Of a stretch of 64,000 nt of DNA, positions 33,783 through 42,776 are shown one piece after another (position 1 is the stretch's first letter; each line of letters starts with the position of its first letter). The DNA lies in NCBI RefSeq assembly GCF_001586165.1, contig NZ_CP014608.1:1922001-1986000 (forward strand), written 5' to 3'. The stretch is from Obesumbacterium proteus (lineage in GTDB: Bacteria; Pseudomonadota; Gammaproteobacteria; Enterobacterales; Enterobacteriaceae). A program made the position numbers and the translations under genes. The notes beneath the pieces are model-generated. The model saw only the letters and a list, made by a program, of their open reading frames with translations. It was not told where the DNA came from and ran no database searches.

Positions 33783-35390
33783 TTATTTATGCATGGTTGC
33801 CGGTGTTGCTTTAGGGGTAAAAGGGTCGTTCCCCAAAGAACTATAAGGTACCTGTTTTAATGCAAAATTCATTACCGTTGGTGAAGGGCGCTTTTGGTTA
33901 GAAATAAACTGATACTTCGCCGCAATTTCTTGGCTTTTAATTCCCGTCCACTCCGAGAACAACACTAAAAAATCTTCAGCCGAGCGGCGCGCTTTTATCG
34001 CCCGACGACGGGTGTCATCAGAAGATAACATCATTAACGGCACCTGATAGTTTTGCTGGTATTTGTCGTCATGAGACAGGAATTCATTGCTGGTGCCTTT
34101 CTCGTGGAAGGCTAATCCATGATCGGAGAAATAGATCATCGAGAAGTTTTGCCCGCTACTTTTCAGCTGGTTATACAGCTGGCTGAGGAAACTATCCGTT
34201 TGCGTAATGCTGTAGAGATAGCATGAGGTTTCTTTTGAATGAACGAAAGTCTCATAGCGGTCACCGGTACGGTCGCAAGCCTTAGGATGCGAGCCGATTA
34301 GGTGGTATACCACCAGCTTTGGCCCTTCGGTGGTTGCCTGCAAAGCATCATCGGTAAAGCGTAGCAGATCGAAATCAGAGGTGGCTTTACCATCCTCAAA
34401 ATCACCTTTCTTCAAGAAGCGTACATCGTCTGCGCGCTTCGCAACGCTGGCCACCACGGTGTCATAGCGCCCAATCTGTCCCTGATTAGAAAACCAATAA
34501 GTATGAAAGCCCGCAGATTTGGCCAGCGTAATAATACTGTTTTGGTACTCAGGTTTTCCGTCACGCACCAGATTCAGCGTTTGGCCGAGTGATTTCTGTG
34601 TCGAAGGTGCCGCAGAAAGATAATCGTTAAAGAATACGCCTGGAACCTTGCTCTCGAACGGTGTATTGGCCCATTTACCGCCAAAACTGCCGTGTGCATC
34701 GCGGCGAGCGCTTTCGCCAATCACGAGCACATAAACTTGGCGATTAGCTTTAACGCTGTCGACATGCCAAGTTGCTGGCACAGAAGATAGCTCTTTCATG
34801 CGAGCCATTTCGGCTTCGACTTCTTTCTTCCCGTGCGATACGTCTTCGACAAAACGCACCACCGGATAACCGGTATCGCTTAATTTGAATTCGCCACCGG
34901 CTCTCAGGTTTGTCACCGGCGCTAGCAGTAAAGCGCCTACGAAAGCAAATAAGAACAGAGATTTAGCCATTGTCCAACGGCGTATTTGCGGCGTTTTTCT
35001 GCGCAAAATAAAGATGCCAAGGATCATGATAAAGACGGCGATCAGATAGTCCCAATAAGGGAAAATCTGCATCATTTCACTGGCTTCTTCGGGGTTAGTC
35101 GAGTAAAGCGAAAGGATCGAGTTGAAGTTCGGCGGGCCGAAAACGCGGCCAAACGGATAGTAAAATGCTGCGGTTAAGGTGCAGACAAACAGCGCCGTTT
35201 TTTGCAGGCGTGGTAAGTAGCTGCCGAGCAGCAAGAAGAAACAACCGAGGCCAACGGCGTAGATAACGCTAAATTCGTAGCCCAGACCCAGATTAATCAG
35301 CGCGGCGAGAACAAAATAGAGCAGGGTATAAGGGCTCAGCAATTCACGAGCCTTATTTTTTGGCTCAAAAGGATTTGATGTTAAGTTCAT
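33783..35390 (-). CDS. opgE: Phosphoethanolamine transferase OpgE (YbiP)
   Basis: The 535-aa inner-membrane enzyme of the EptA/YhbX class adds phosphoethanolamine to osmoregulated periplasmic glucans in E. coli. It has five N-terminal membrane helices (about residues 20-160). The periplasmic alkaline-phosphatase-like domain contains YVLVIGESARRDAHGSFG (metal Glu), SAAPSTQKSLG (Thr nucleophile), SHPKACDR and FSDHGLAFHEKG (metal Asp/His). These match YbiP block by block. The assignment to OpgE rather than EptA/B/C rests on this overall match. Confidence 0.9.
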   Translation of the reverse strand: MNLTSNPFEPKNKARELLSPYTLLYFVLAALINLGLGYEFSVIYAVGLGCFFLLLGSYLPRLQKTALFVCTLTAAFYYPFGRVFGPPNFNSILSLYSTNPEEASEMMQIFPYWDYLIAVFIMILGIFILRRKTPQIRRWTMAKSLFLFAFVGALLLAPVTNLRAGGEFKLSDTGYPVVRFVEDVSHGKKEVEAEMARMKELSSVPATWHVDSVKANRQVYVLVIGESARRDAHGSFGGKWANTPFESKVPGVFFNDYLSAAPSTQKSLGQTLNLVRDGKPEYQNSIITLAKSAGFHTYWFSNQGQIGRYDTVVASVAKRADDVRFLKKGDFEDGKATSDFDLLRFTDDALQATTEGPKLVVYHLIGSHPKACDRTGDRYETFVHSKETSCYLYSITQTDSFLSQLYNQLKSSGQNFSMIYFSDHGLAFHEKGTSNEFLSHDDKYQQNYQVPLMMLSSDDTRRRAIKARRSAEDFLVLFSEWTGIKSQEIAAKYQFISNQKRPSPTVMNFALKQVPYSSLGNDPFTPKATPATMHK

Positions 35391-35753
35391 TTTTATTATC
35401 TGAAAGGGTGCAGTGCACCAAAGTTAACCGCGGGATACATCTCCACTCGCATGTTGACGGTCACTGTCATCATTGTCTCTGGTGTGTCATGGGGGAGTTT
35501 CCATTTTACTTTTTGCGCTATGCCTAACGACGAGACACAAAGCTGCAAGAAGATATGCCGAGCGAGCCCGAATAGCAACAGAAACTGCGGGTTCTTAGTG
35601 TGATTTAGGAAGCAAATTTTATAGTACAGCGAATTGCAGAAATTTAGTCGGGGTTTACAGCGAAAAGTTTGAGTGCTCAGAGGGTTAACAGAACAAAAAA
35701 CCACCCTCACCGGATGACACCAACGTGGTTGATGTCAGCCGGTATGAGCTGTG
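35391..35753. other. Intergenic between opgE and the PBP gene
   Basis: Contains the opgE promoter region and the long palindrome at 35709-35743. A 104-codon minus-strand frame here (35396-35710) has poor coding character and was not accepted. Confidence 0.5.
35709..35743 (-). terminator. Long palindrome after the PBP gene
   Basis: Near-perfect 35-nt palindrome: ACCGG-TGACA-CAAC arms pair with GTTG-TGTCA-CCGGT with two mismatches and a 3-nt centre. It is followed on the minus strand by GAGGGTGG and six T. It starts 11 nt after the PBP stop and probably ends that transcript. Confidence 0.7.
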
Positions 35754-37526
35754 CTAAGCGCCTTTGTGAGCGATGTTGGTGCTTTGTGTGTTATGTGTCA
35801 GTGTTTGGTTATTTAAATTGATAGCCTGCTGGTCTGTTAAAGCATCAGGAGGAATATTCATGTGGCGCAAAACGTCGCCCATGATCTGACCGAACACCGG
35901 ACCTGCTACTGAACCGCCGAAGTGCTTGCCTGCATTCGGATGGTTGACCATCACCACCAGTGCAACGCGAGGATCGCTAGCGGGGGCCGCGCCAGCCGTA
36001 TAGTTGACGTAGCCGCCGTCGTATTTACCGGTGTCACCCATTTTTTCGGCAGTACCGGTTTTGATGGCCAGTCGGTAGCCCGGTACGGCAGCCGTTACGC
36101 CGCTACCGCCGGGTAGGGCATCACTTTCCATCATATGAACCACGGTACGCACGGTTTTTTCATCCATGACCCGTGTCCCCAATACCGGCGGGGTCACTTT
36201 AGTAATAGATACTGGACGGAAAACGCCAAAAGAACCGATGGTGGCATATTCACGCGCCATCTGCAGCGGTGTTACACGTAGGCCATAGCCAAAGGAAAAG
36301 GTCGCACGTTCAATATCAGACCAGCGTTCGCGGTGTAATGGGAAATAACCGCTGCTTTCGCCGCCGATGCCCAGACCGGTGGATACCCCTAAGCCAAAGC
36401 TATGATAGAGATTCACTAGCACGTCAGACGGCATCGCCAGCGCAATATGTGACACGCCGATATCGCTCGATTTTTGCAAAATGCCGGTAATAGTTAAGCG
36501 TGACCAGTGGCCCACGTCTTTAATCAAATGTCCATTGACGGGATACGGCGTGGTGTCGATAACCGAATCAGGGCGAATTAAATGCCGCTCTAAACCAGCC
36601 ATAACCACCAGTGGTTTTACCGTTGATCCCGGCTCGAAACTGTCAGAGATAGCCACGTTACGCATATCTTTCTGCGGTACGCCCTGATAGTTATTCGGGT
36701 TGTAGGAGGGATAGCTCGCCATCCCTAAAATTTCACCAGTGTTCACGTCTACCAGTACCGCAGCGCCGGAATCGGCTTTATTGAGCAGCACGCCTTCGCG
36801 CAGGTGGGAATAGAGCGCGTACTGCAAATAGCGGTCGATGCTCAAGCTGAGCGTCGGAGCCTGCTGCGCAGGGTCGTCCTCCATCAGGCTCACCACGTTA
36901 CCGTAGCGATCTTTACGGTACACGCGATGCCCCGGCTTGCCTTGTAGCAGGTTATTAAACCCACTTTCGATGCCATCCAGCCCCTGTTGATCCATACCGA
37001 CGATACCAATCAGGTTAGAGGCAGCGTCGCTCATTGGATAATAACGGCTAGAATCGGCTGGGGTGGTAATGCCGTAGATGTGCAGCTTATTCACATATTC
37101 AGCGATATTTGACTCAACCTGACGGCCAAGATAGAGGAAATGCTTATGGGCGTTTTCTAATATCTTCGCTTTAATATCACTTTCTGGCATAGAAAGGGCC
37201 GTGCTGAGATAAGGCCACTGTGCACTGGTGAGATTGGGATCGCGTTCAAGCACATGAATAGGGTCGGCAATAATATCGTTGGATGCCACGCTAACGGCCA
37301 GCGGTTGGCCTTCTCGGTCGGTTATCGTGCCACGTAGTGGCTGAGTAATGAGCGAGCGCAGCGAACGTTGATCGGCTTCTTTTTCCAACAGGGGATGGTT
37401 CATCAACTGCAGATAGCCCACTCTGCCAAGTAGAAGAACAAGAAAAACGACGATACCAAAACAGATGAGAACAAATCGTCCTTGAAAATAATTGCCACGT
37501 GAATTCGATGGGCTTTTTTTGCGCAT
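35754..37526 (-). CDS. FtsI-like class B penicillin-binding protein (second PBP3)
   Basis: The 590-aa peptidoglycan transpeptidase resembles FtsI: a short cytoplasmic tail, one membrane helix (about residues 20-42), and the pedestal domain (QPLRGTITDREGQPLAVS). The transpeptidase domain has SxxK in FEPGSTVKPL, the second motif as KSSDIGVSH and KTG in AIKTGTAEK. The second motif is SxD, where FtsI has SSN. It stands alone outside any dcw cluster, as does the acid-specific PBP3SAL paralogue of Salmonella. It is therefore likely an alternative septal enzyme, with canonical ftsI elsewhere. The Met at 37526 was chosen since the longer frame begins at TTG. Confidence 0.88.
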   Translation of the reverse strand: MRKKSPSNSRGNYFQGRFVLICFGIVVFLVLLLGRVGYLQLMNHPLLEKEADQRSLRSLITQPLRGTITDREGQPLAVSVASNDIIADPIHVLERDPNLTSAQWPYLSTALSMPESDIKAKILENAHKHFLYLGRQVESNIAEYVNKLHIYGITTPADSSRYYPMSDAASNLIGIVGMDQQGLDGIESGFNNLLQGKPGHRVYRKDRYGNVVSLMEDDPAQQAPTLSLSIDRYLQYALYSHLREGVLLNKADSGAAVLVDVNTGEILGMASYPSYNPNNYQGVPQKDMRNVAISDSFEPGSTVKPLVVMAGLERHLIRPDSVIDTTPYPVNGHLIKDVGHWSRLTITGILQKSSDIGVSHIALAMPSDVLVNLYHSFGLGVSTGLGIGGESSGYFPLHRERWSDIERATFSFGYGLRVTPLQMAREYATIGSFGVFRPVSITKVTPPVLGTRVMDEKTVRTVVHMMESDALPGGSGVTAAVPGYRLAIKTGTAEKMGDTGKYDGGYVNYTAGAAPASDPRVALVVMVNHPNAGKHFGGSVAGPVFGQIMGDVLRHMNIPPDALTDQQAINLNNQTLTHNTQSTNIAHKGA

Positions 37527-37905
37527 AGTTCTGCCAGTAGAAAACAAAATATTAAAAGCGAGAAGCTGGAATGCGCTAACTATAAAAGAGACTGGCTGGA
37601 AAGGCAGGAAAATGAAACATTTATTCGCACTTCAATTATCATTGAAATAAATGTAACAATTGAAAATATGATGCTCAAAAATACTCCATCTCTTATCGCA
37701 TAGGCGCTCTAGGCCTGAACATGACGGTTTTCTGCGATACCGCCAGAAAATGAAAAAGAGGAATAGTGAGAATTCTCTGGTGCATTGTACTGATAATGAA
37801 CCATGGATACAGATTATTCTTTAATAGATGGATTATATTAAACAAATATTGATCTCTCTCAGAGGCAATCCTATTATCCGTCTCACTAAGAGAATGAGGT
37901 TAAAT
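37527..37905. other. Divergent promoter region PBP/DUF2501
   Basis: About 380 bp, AT-rich, holding the promoters of the PBP gene and the DUF2501 gene. An in-frame upstream extension of the latter begins at 37828 but lacks a signal peptide and was not used. No operator was identified. Confidence 0.45.
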
Positions 37906-38409
37906 ATGAATCAAAAATTAAAACAACTGAGCCGTGCAGCTCTGATTTTAGCTGGCGTTATGGGTATGAACGCAGCTCATGCAGATCTCATGGGCTCACT
38001 GAAAAGCGCAAGCGAACAGCTTTCGTCTAACAGCTCAACGACTTCTACTGGTGCAAACAGCACATCGCTGCTGGGCGGCGCGCTGGGCTCATTGATGGGT
38101 GGAAACTCTCAGGCATTACAATCTACCAGCAGTGCAAACATTGGTGGCGTGCTGAACTACTGCGTACAGAACAACGTGCTGGCAGCGGGTAACCAAAAGA
38201 TCGAATCCGTTAAAGACTCTCTGTTGAACAAACTGGGTACTCAGACCGAGAGCCAGTCTTACCAGAATGGTTTGAATGGGATCTTGGATTTGCAGGGTAA
38301 AGATGACGTTAACCTGAACAACTTAGGTTCTCTGTCTACCGACATGAAGGCGAAAATTAAAACCAAAGTGTGCGGTATGGTATTGGATCAGGCGAAAAAA
38401 TTCATTTAA
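37906..38409 (+). CDS. Secreted DUF2501 protein (YjjA-like)
   Basis: From the Met at 37906 (GAGG upstream) the product is 167 aa. It has a clear signal peptide ending NAAHA|DLMGS near residue 26, then a Ser/Gly-rich low-complexity part (SSNSSTTSTGANSTS) and a conserved helical C-terminal domain with two Cys (LNYCVQNNVL and KVCGMVLDQAKKF). These could form a disulfide in the periplasm. YjjA-type proteins of this DUF are of unknown function. Confidence 0.87.
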   Translation: MNQKLKQLSRAALILAGVMGMNAAHADLMGSLKSASEQLSSNSSTTSTGANSTSLLGGALGSLMGGNSQALQSTSSANIGGVLNYCVQNNVLAAGNQKIESVKDSLLNKLGTQTESQSYQNGLNGILDLQGKDDVNLNNLGSLSTDMKAKIKTKVCGMVLDQAKKFI

Positions 38410-38437
38410 TCATCATTGATGACCACCATTGTTGCGG

Positions 38438-38468
38438 GGGAGTGGGCATAAGCGCCACTCCCTTTTTT
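38438..38468. terminator. Terminator between DUF2501 gene and esterase
   Basis: GGGAGTGG and CCACTCCC arms with a 9-nt loop and six T on the plus strand. It serves the DUF2501 gene and overlaps the 3' end of the convergent esterase gene. Confidence 0.88.
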
Positions 38469-39372
38469 ATTTAAGCTGTGTACGACAGAAATCACCAATC
38501 TCGGTAATGGCCATGCGTGACTCTTTCATGCGCGGCACCAGATATTGCCAAACATGCCACATTCCCTGCCAACGAGATAAGTGTACGTCAACGCCCGCGC
38601 TTGCCGCTTTTTGGGCGAAACGTTCGGCATCGCTATACAGAATCTCTTCACTTCCCACCTGAATCAATAACGGTGGAAACCTCGACAAATCACCGAATAA
38701 TGGAGAAACGCCCGGGTCGGTCAACGCGGCAACGCCACTGTACGCGTTTACACAGCGCTCGGCGTGGTGAAGATGGTGTGCAAAGAAAGGATCGCGCGTC
38801 AGGCGTGTTTTCACTGATTCACCACTCATCGACAGGTCGGTCCAAGGGCTTAAAACGGCAACGCCTGCGGGAAGAGGAAGCGCCGAATCGGATTTTATCC
38901 GCAGTGTTAGCGCCAAGGCTAATCCACCACCGGCGGAATCACCCATCACAAAAATGCGCTTGGGGTTAATGTTAGATTGAGTCAGCAACCAACGATAAAC
39001 AGTTTCAGCATCATTGAGCGCGGCGGGGTAAGGGGATTCGGGCGCTAAGCGATAATCGGCCAACAATAAAGGGATGTTGGCGGCATCCGCTATATATGAC
39101 GCCATCGATCTGTGGCTGGAACAGGATCCCATATGATAGGCGCCACCGTGCAAATAGAGAATTGCGGCATCTGAATGTGCGTGGGATGGGATAAGCCATT
39201 CAGCATAAATGCCGGATGGCTCAACGCTTTTAAGGCGCGTTCCCTGAGCGAGAGGAAGTCGCTCACCCAATTCATCCATTTGTTTACGCATAGTCGCCAC
39301 ATCGTCTAGATCGGCCTGCGCAAAATGTCGCTTAATAGCATACTTAAACAGATGACTTTTAAAGCTACGCAT
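38467..39372 (-). CDS. Alpha/beta hydrolase, hormone-sensitive-lipase family esterase
   Basis: The 301-aa protein of esterase family IV has the oxyanion motif YLHGGAYHMGS (HGG) near residue 78, the nucleophile elbow GDSAGGGLA, the acid Asp in the segment after GSEEILYSDAE, and the catalytic His in GMWHVWQ. The start Met at 39372 has AAGGA upstream; the longer frame to 39558 runs through a non-conserved leader. The substrate is probably a short-chain ester. It has no signal peptide, so it is cytoplasmic. Confidence 0.9.
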   Translation of the reverse strand: MRSFKSHLFKYAIKRHFAQADLDDVATMRKQMDELGERLPLAQGTRLKSVEPSGIYAEWLIPSHAHSDAAILYLHGGAYHMGSCSSHRSMASYIADAANIPLLLADYRLAPESPYPAALNDAETVYRWLLTQSNINPKRIFVMGDSAGGGLALALTLRIKSDSALPLPAGVAVLSPWTDLSMSGESVKTRLTRDPFFAHHLHHAERCVNAYSGVAALTDPGVSPLFGDLSRFPPLLIQVGSEEILYSDAERFAQKAASAGVDVHLSRWQGMWHVWQYLVPRMKESRMAITEIGDFCRTQLK

Positions 39373-39457
39373 GTGAATTCCTTTTCTGTCTTGAACATTG
39401 GGCGCTCGCCGAGAGAAAGCGCCCCAAGACCTATCATGGCACCAAAGTGAAAAACGA

Positions 39458-39730
39458 TCAGGCGCGGATATCTTGATATTCTGGCGTAGTGTCAAATTCA
39501 TGTTTGGCGAACGGGCACAGTGGAATAATTTTGCGATTTTCTTTACGCATTTTCTCAACCACTTTAGCGACTAACAGTTTACCAACGCCTTGGCCCTTCA
39601 AACTTTCATCTACGTCGGTGTGATCGATAATGGCCAGATGTTCACCGGTTGGCACGAAAACAACCTCAGCAACCAAGTTACCTTGGGCATCATTCACATA
39701 AAAATTGTTGTTACCTTCAAGAATTTCCAC
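39458..39730 (-). CDS. yjdJ: Short GNAT-type acetyltransferase YjdJ
   Basis: The 90-aa protein is nearly identical in pattern to YjdJ: EVVFVPTGEHLAIIDHTDVD, SLKGQGVGKLLVAKVVEKM (acetyl-CoA loop) and IIPLCPFAKHEFD. It is a minimal one-domain GNAT relative. It lies 10 nt after yjdI, and the pair is conserved as an operon in enterobacteria. Confidence 0.95.
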   Translation of the reverse strand: MEILEGNNNFYVNDAQGNLVAEVVFVPTGEHLAIIDHTDVDESLKGQGVGKLLVAKVVEKMRKENRKIIPLCPFAKHEFDTTPEYQDIRA

Positions 39731-39740
39731 CGTAAGCTCC

Positions 39741-39971
39741 CTATTTTTGACGATATTTCAGTGCGCCGCTGGGGCAGGTATTGATAACGCTAATGACGGT
39801 TTTAGCATCGACGTTGTCGGGCATAATCCAAGGCTGGCGGTTCAGTTTGAATAGGCTGCTATTGCCTCTGACACAGTTGCCGGAATGTTGGCAAATGCTG
39901 AGATTAAAATAGACGTCAATTTCTTTGCCGTGATACAGGCGGTAACCTGCATCTTGTAGATCTTGATCCAT
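39741..39971 (-). CDS. yjdI: Divergent 4Fe-4S mono-cluster protein YjdI
   Basis: The 76-aa protein has Cys residues in CQHSGNC and in NTCPSGAL, the spaced set of a single ferredoxin-like Fe-S cluster. It matches YjdI in length and in the segments YHGKEIDVYF and QPWI. It is the first gene of the yjdI-yjdJ operon. The function is unknown; redox or cluster binding is inferred from the Cys pattern. Confidence 0.93.
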   Translation of the reverse strand: MDQDLQDAGYRLYHGKEIDVYFNLSICQHSGNCVRGNSSLFKLNRQPWIMPDNVDAKTVISVINTCPSGALKYRQK

Positions 39972-40131
39972 GGGTGTTCTCCTACGACATTGCAGTGAGC
40001 AGACTGAGTCGATCTGCTTTTCTATTGTTTATAACCCGATCAAGATTAGCCAAAAATGACCCTCGCGGCATTAACGTCGTCGCCTTGCTGGTGGATAAGT
40101 ATCCAAACAGGGTAGAAATTAGGAATCGCCC

Positions 40132-40551
40132 TTAAAGCGGTACGATTAAAACATCCGTATGCGTTTTGTCGATAATGTGGGTGGCCGAGTTTAAAATGCG
40201 CTTGAGAAAACCTTCACAGTGGTTACCGCAAATCACTAAATCTACGGGGCTCTCGCTACAGGCATAAATCACGCCATCAGCCAACTCACCGTTACAAACG
40301 ATAGTGCGGCTGATGGGATAGTCTGCCTGTGAACGCAGCTGTTCTAAAAACAGGTTGGCCTCTTCATGAATAAGCTCGCGCAAAGAGCCTAGCATCGATC
40401 CTGCAAAACTAGAGCAAAGGTCAGCCTCATTGCACAAGGTCAGTAGTGTAATTTCCCCCTGATAGGGGCGAACTATTGCGATGGCTTTTTCAACCAGTTT
40501 GATGCTGTCCGGCGCTTGAGCAACCGCAACGAGTACTCTCCTGTAGCTCAT
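40132..40551 (-). CDS. uspC: Universal stress protein UspC
   Basis: The 139-aa single UspA-fold protein starts MSYRRVLVAVAQAPDS and has the C-terminal NSATHIIDKTHTDVLIVPL with the nucleotide-loop region GNHCEG. The divergent position next to flhDC is that of E. coli uspC, which influences motility and adhesion. GGAGG lies 6 nt before the Met at 40551, which decides the start. Confidence 0.88.
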   Translation of the reverse strand: MSYRRVLVAVAQAPDSIKLVEKAIAIVRPYQGEITLLTLCNEADLCSSFAGSMLGSLRELIHEEANLFLEQLRSQADYPISRTIVCNGELADGVIYACSESPVDLVICGNHCEGFLKRILNSATHIIDKTHTDVLIVPL

Positions 40552-41325
40552 ATCTGCCTCCATTCCCTATGACAATGTAACCATGATAAAGAATAGACCA
40601 CAGATAAGCTGTGGGGAAAATCACAACCAGTTTTATCACTTGGGGAAATAGCACTTATATCTAAGCAAACGTTTGTCGATCGCGAGTATCGATTTGAAGG
40701 GGATAAAACGGTTAGCAGAAAAAGTATTGATAGAATTTAGCGTATTCTATCTAACTCTTTATGGTTATTTTATTGGATGATATTGCGGTAAACAGTCAGG
40801 GGAAATGTATTTTTTCGCTAAAAATGATTATGCAATTAGATATAAATATTGAACATATAAGTAATAAAAAAGGGGAAATCGGCCTAATCAAACAAAAAAC
40901 AGAGGTATTATTTTGGTTTTTTCATTCACAATGAAACCGATTACACTGTGACGCATTTCACATTATTTACGCTTATTCAACATTCAACAAAACATAGTTT
41001 AAAATTATAAAATGTTGTTTCGATTTAACATCTAAATTGCTCGTTAAAATCTATACTAGCAGCAACATAATTTACATGGGTTATTTATAGAAAACATACT
41101 TTCAACATGGGTTTAGGACTAAATGTCTACAAAAGCTATATAAGTAGAGTTTTAAGCTTTTAATTTAAGATTTAATGATTTTTAACTCGAAATACCTGCT
41201 TTTTATATGTGTTTTTTTGGATGTGATGTGTTTGAGATTCAAGCGCTTAGCTCTTCTGTAGGCATGTTGTACGTTTTGACGGATTAATGAACTATTAAAT
41301 CATTCGTAATATTTATTTACCGATT

Positions 41326-41347
41326 TTATGTGATCCACGTCACGTTT
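41326..41347 (+). promoter_or_regulatory. Crp binding site for flhDC
   Basis: TGTGA-N6-TCACG at 41329-41344, with T-rich flanks, differs from the consensus TGTGA-N6-TCACA at one position. flhDC of enterobacteria is cAMP-Crp dependent, which supports the call. Confidence 0.85.
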
Positions 41348-41524
41348 TTCTTAAATTAACCTGAGGCGCTCGTTGTATATATCTCTTAATCGGGGGTAGA
41401 GTTGCCACGAATCAGGAATATTCTTATGTTGATTGTAAAATTCCTAAGCATTGTCAGTCTGAAAAATTGTACATCTAAGATACAACCTCCAAAGAAATTA
41501 CGGTTTACCCCTCGATTTAGGGGG

Positions 41525-41617
41525 TGACCTCAATGAGGTCGGACTTTCATTTGAGTAGATAGTTATCAGGCGCCATTACTTTTTCGCTCCGCCGGAGCGT
41601 TACAGGTTAATGGTGCG
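41525..41617 (+). promoter_or_regulatory. Structured flhD 5' leader
   Basis: A first hairpin has GACCTC and GAGGTC arms (41525-41540). A second, larger one (41570-41617) has an outer stem GCGCCATTA with TAATGGTGC (one G-U) and an inner stem CGCTCC with GGAGCG. Both are between the promoter region and the flhD start. In E. coli this leader is a target of CsrA and several sRNAs. Confidence 0.6.
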
Positions 41618-41655
41618 TTTCATTATGTTGGCAAACAAATTTTACAGGGGGAGTA

Positions 41656-42006
41656 ATGAGTACCTCTGAAATACTCAAGCATATTTATGACATCAATTTG
41701 TCATATTTGTTATTAGCACAGCGCTTAATTCATGAAGAGAAGGCCTCAGCGATGTTTAGACTGGGGATTAACAATGAAATGGCGGATTCTTTGGCTCTTT
41801 TAACCCTGCCACAAATGGTTAAATTAGCTGAAACAAATCAATTGGTATGCCAGTTCCGTTTCAGCGATCACGAAACGATTCAAAAATTGACGCAAGAGTC
41901 TCGCGTTGACGATCTCCAGCAGATACATACTGGAATTATGCTTTCCAGCCATTTGCTGAAGCAGCTCTCGCCAACAGATGCCTGCCCCCCTCACAAAAGA
42001 GTCTGA
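41656..42006 (+). CDS. flhD: Flagellar master regulator subunit FlhD
   Basis: The 116-aa protein matches FlhD throughout: ILKHIYDINLSYLLLAQRLI, KASAMFRLGI, LTLPQMVKLAETNQLVC (Cys65-type disulfide residue) and LLKQLSP. With FlhC it forms the FlhD4C2 activator of class II flagellar genes. GGGGGAG precedes the ATG. The stop is 2 nt before flhC. Confidence 0.98.
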   Translation: MSTSEILKHIYDINLSYLLLAQRLIHEEKASAMFRLGINNEMADSLALLTLPQMVKLAETNQLVCQFRFSDHETIQKLTQESRVDDLQQIHTGIMLSSHLLKQLSPTDACPPHKRV

Positions 42007-42008
42007 TA

Positions 42009-42590
42009 ATGAGTGAAAAAAGCATTATTCAGGAAGCACGCGACATTCAGCTAGCGATGGAACTTATCTCTCTGGGGGCCCGCCTCCAGATGTTAGAAAG
42101 TGAAACGCAATTGAGCCGCGGCCGCCTTATTCGGCTCTACAAAGAGCTGCGAGGCAGTCCTCCGCCGAAAGGCATGTTACCGTTTTCAACTGACTGGTTT
42201 ATGACGTGGGAACAGAACATTCATTCTTCGATGTTCTATAACGTCTATGCCTTCATGATTAACAGTAAATCATGCCGTGGCGTGGAGGCAGTGATTCGTG
42301 CCTACAAACTCTATCTTGAACAATGCCCTGTCATGCCAGGTGAACAGCCTATTTTGGCGTTGACTCGCGCTTGGACATTGGTTCGCTTTGTGGATAGCGG
42401 GATGCTGGAGTCTTCTCCATGCTCTTGCTGTGGTGGTTCGTTTATTGCCCATGCACACCAACCGCTCAGCTCGTTTGTTTGCAGTTTGTGCCAACCACCG
42501 TCACGAGCAATAAAAAAACGTAAACTTTCTGACAATCTTGCCGATATGTTCCCACAATTGCTCAATGAGCAAGAGAAACGCGTGGTGTAA
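42009..42590 (+). CDS. flhC: Flagellar master regulator subunit FlhC
   Basis: The 193-aa protein is the DNA-contacting partner of FlhD. It begins EKSIIQEARDIQLAMELISL and has the zinc site CSCC plus CSLC (Cys pairs near residues 137-140 and 157-160). The segment PFSTDWFMTWE is conserved. It forms an operon with flhD, with a 2-nt gap. Confidence 0.98.
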   Translation: MSEKSIIQEARDIQLAMELISLGARLQMLESETQLSRGRLIRLYKELRGSPPPKGMLPFSTDWFMTWEQNIHSSMFYNVYAFMINSKSCRGVEAVIRAYKLYLEQCPVMPGEQPILALTRAWTLVRFVDSGMLESSPCSCCGGSFIAHAHQPLSSFVCSLCQPPSRAIKKRKLSDNLADMFPQLLNEQEKRVV

Positions 42591-42776
42591 CTTGATTGAG
42601 GCAATCAGTCTTATAGGTCGGCGATCGGTGGAGTAGCAAGAGCAACGATGTTGTTTAGCTAAACCACCGGTTAACTTCCTTTCGAGCCGTCATCTGACGG
42701 CTTCTGAATTCTCCTTCTCCGTCCTCCTGGACAGCGCGTTACACCCAATTTCCATTCTAAGCATTAAGGAATTCGC

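Larger units (their letters stand above)
40552..41655. promoter_or_regulatory. 1.1-kb flhDC control region
   Basis: The unusually long AT-rich upstream region is typical of the flagellar master operon, where many regulators converge. A good Crp site (41326-41347) and two leader hairpins (41525-41617) are visible. Other expected sites (RcsB, LrhA, OmpR, H-NS) could not be placed by eye. A uspC promoter must also lie at its left end. Confidence 0.75.

Noticed and set aside
35396..35710. 104-codon minus-strand ORF upstream of opgE
   Set aside because: Odd composition with Cys/Phe clusters and no family; it lies in an intergenic region with a terminator palindrome.
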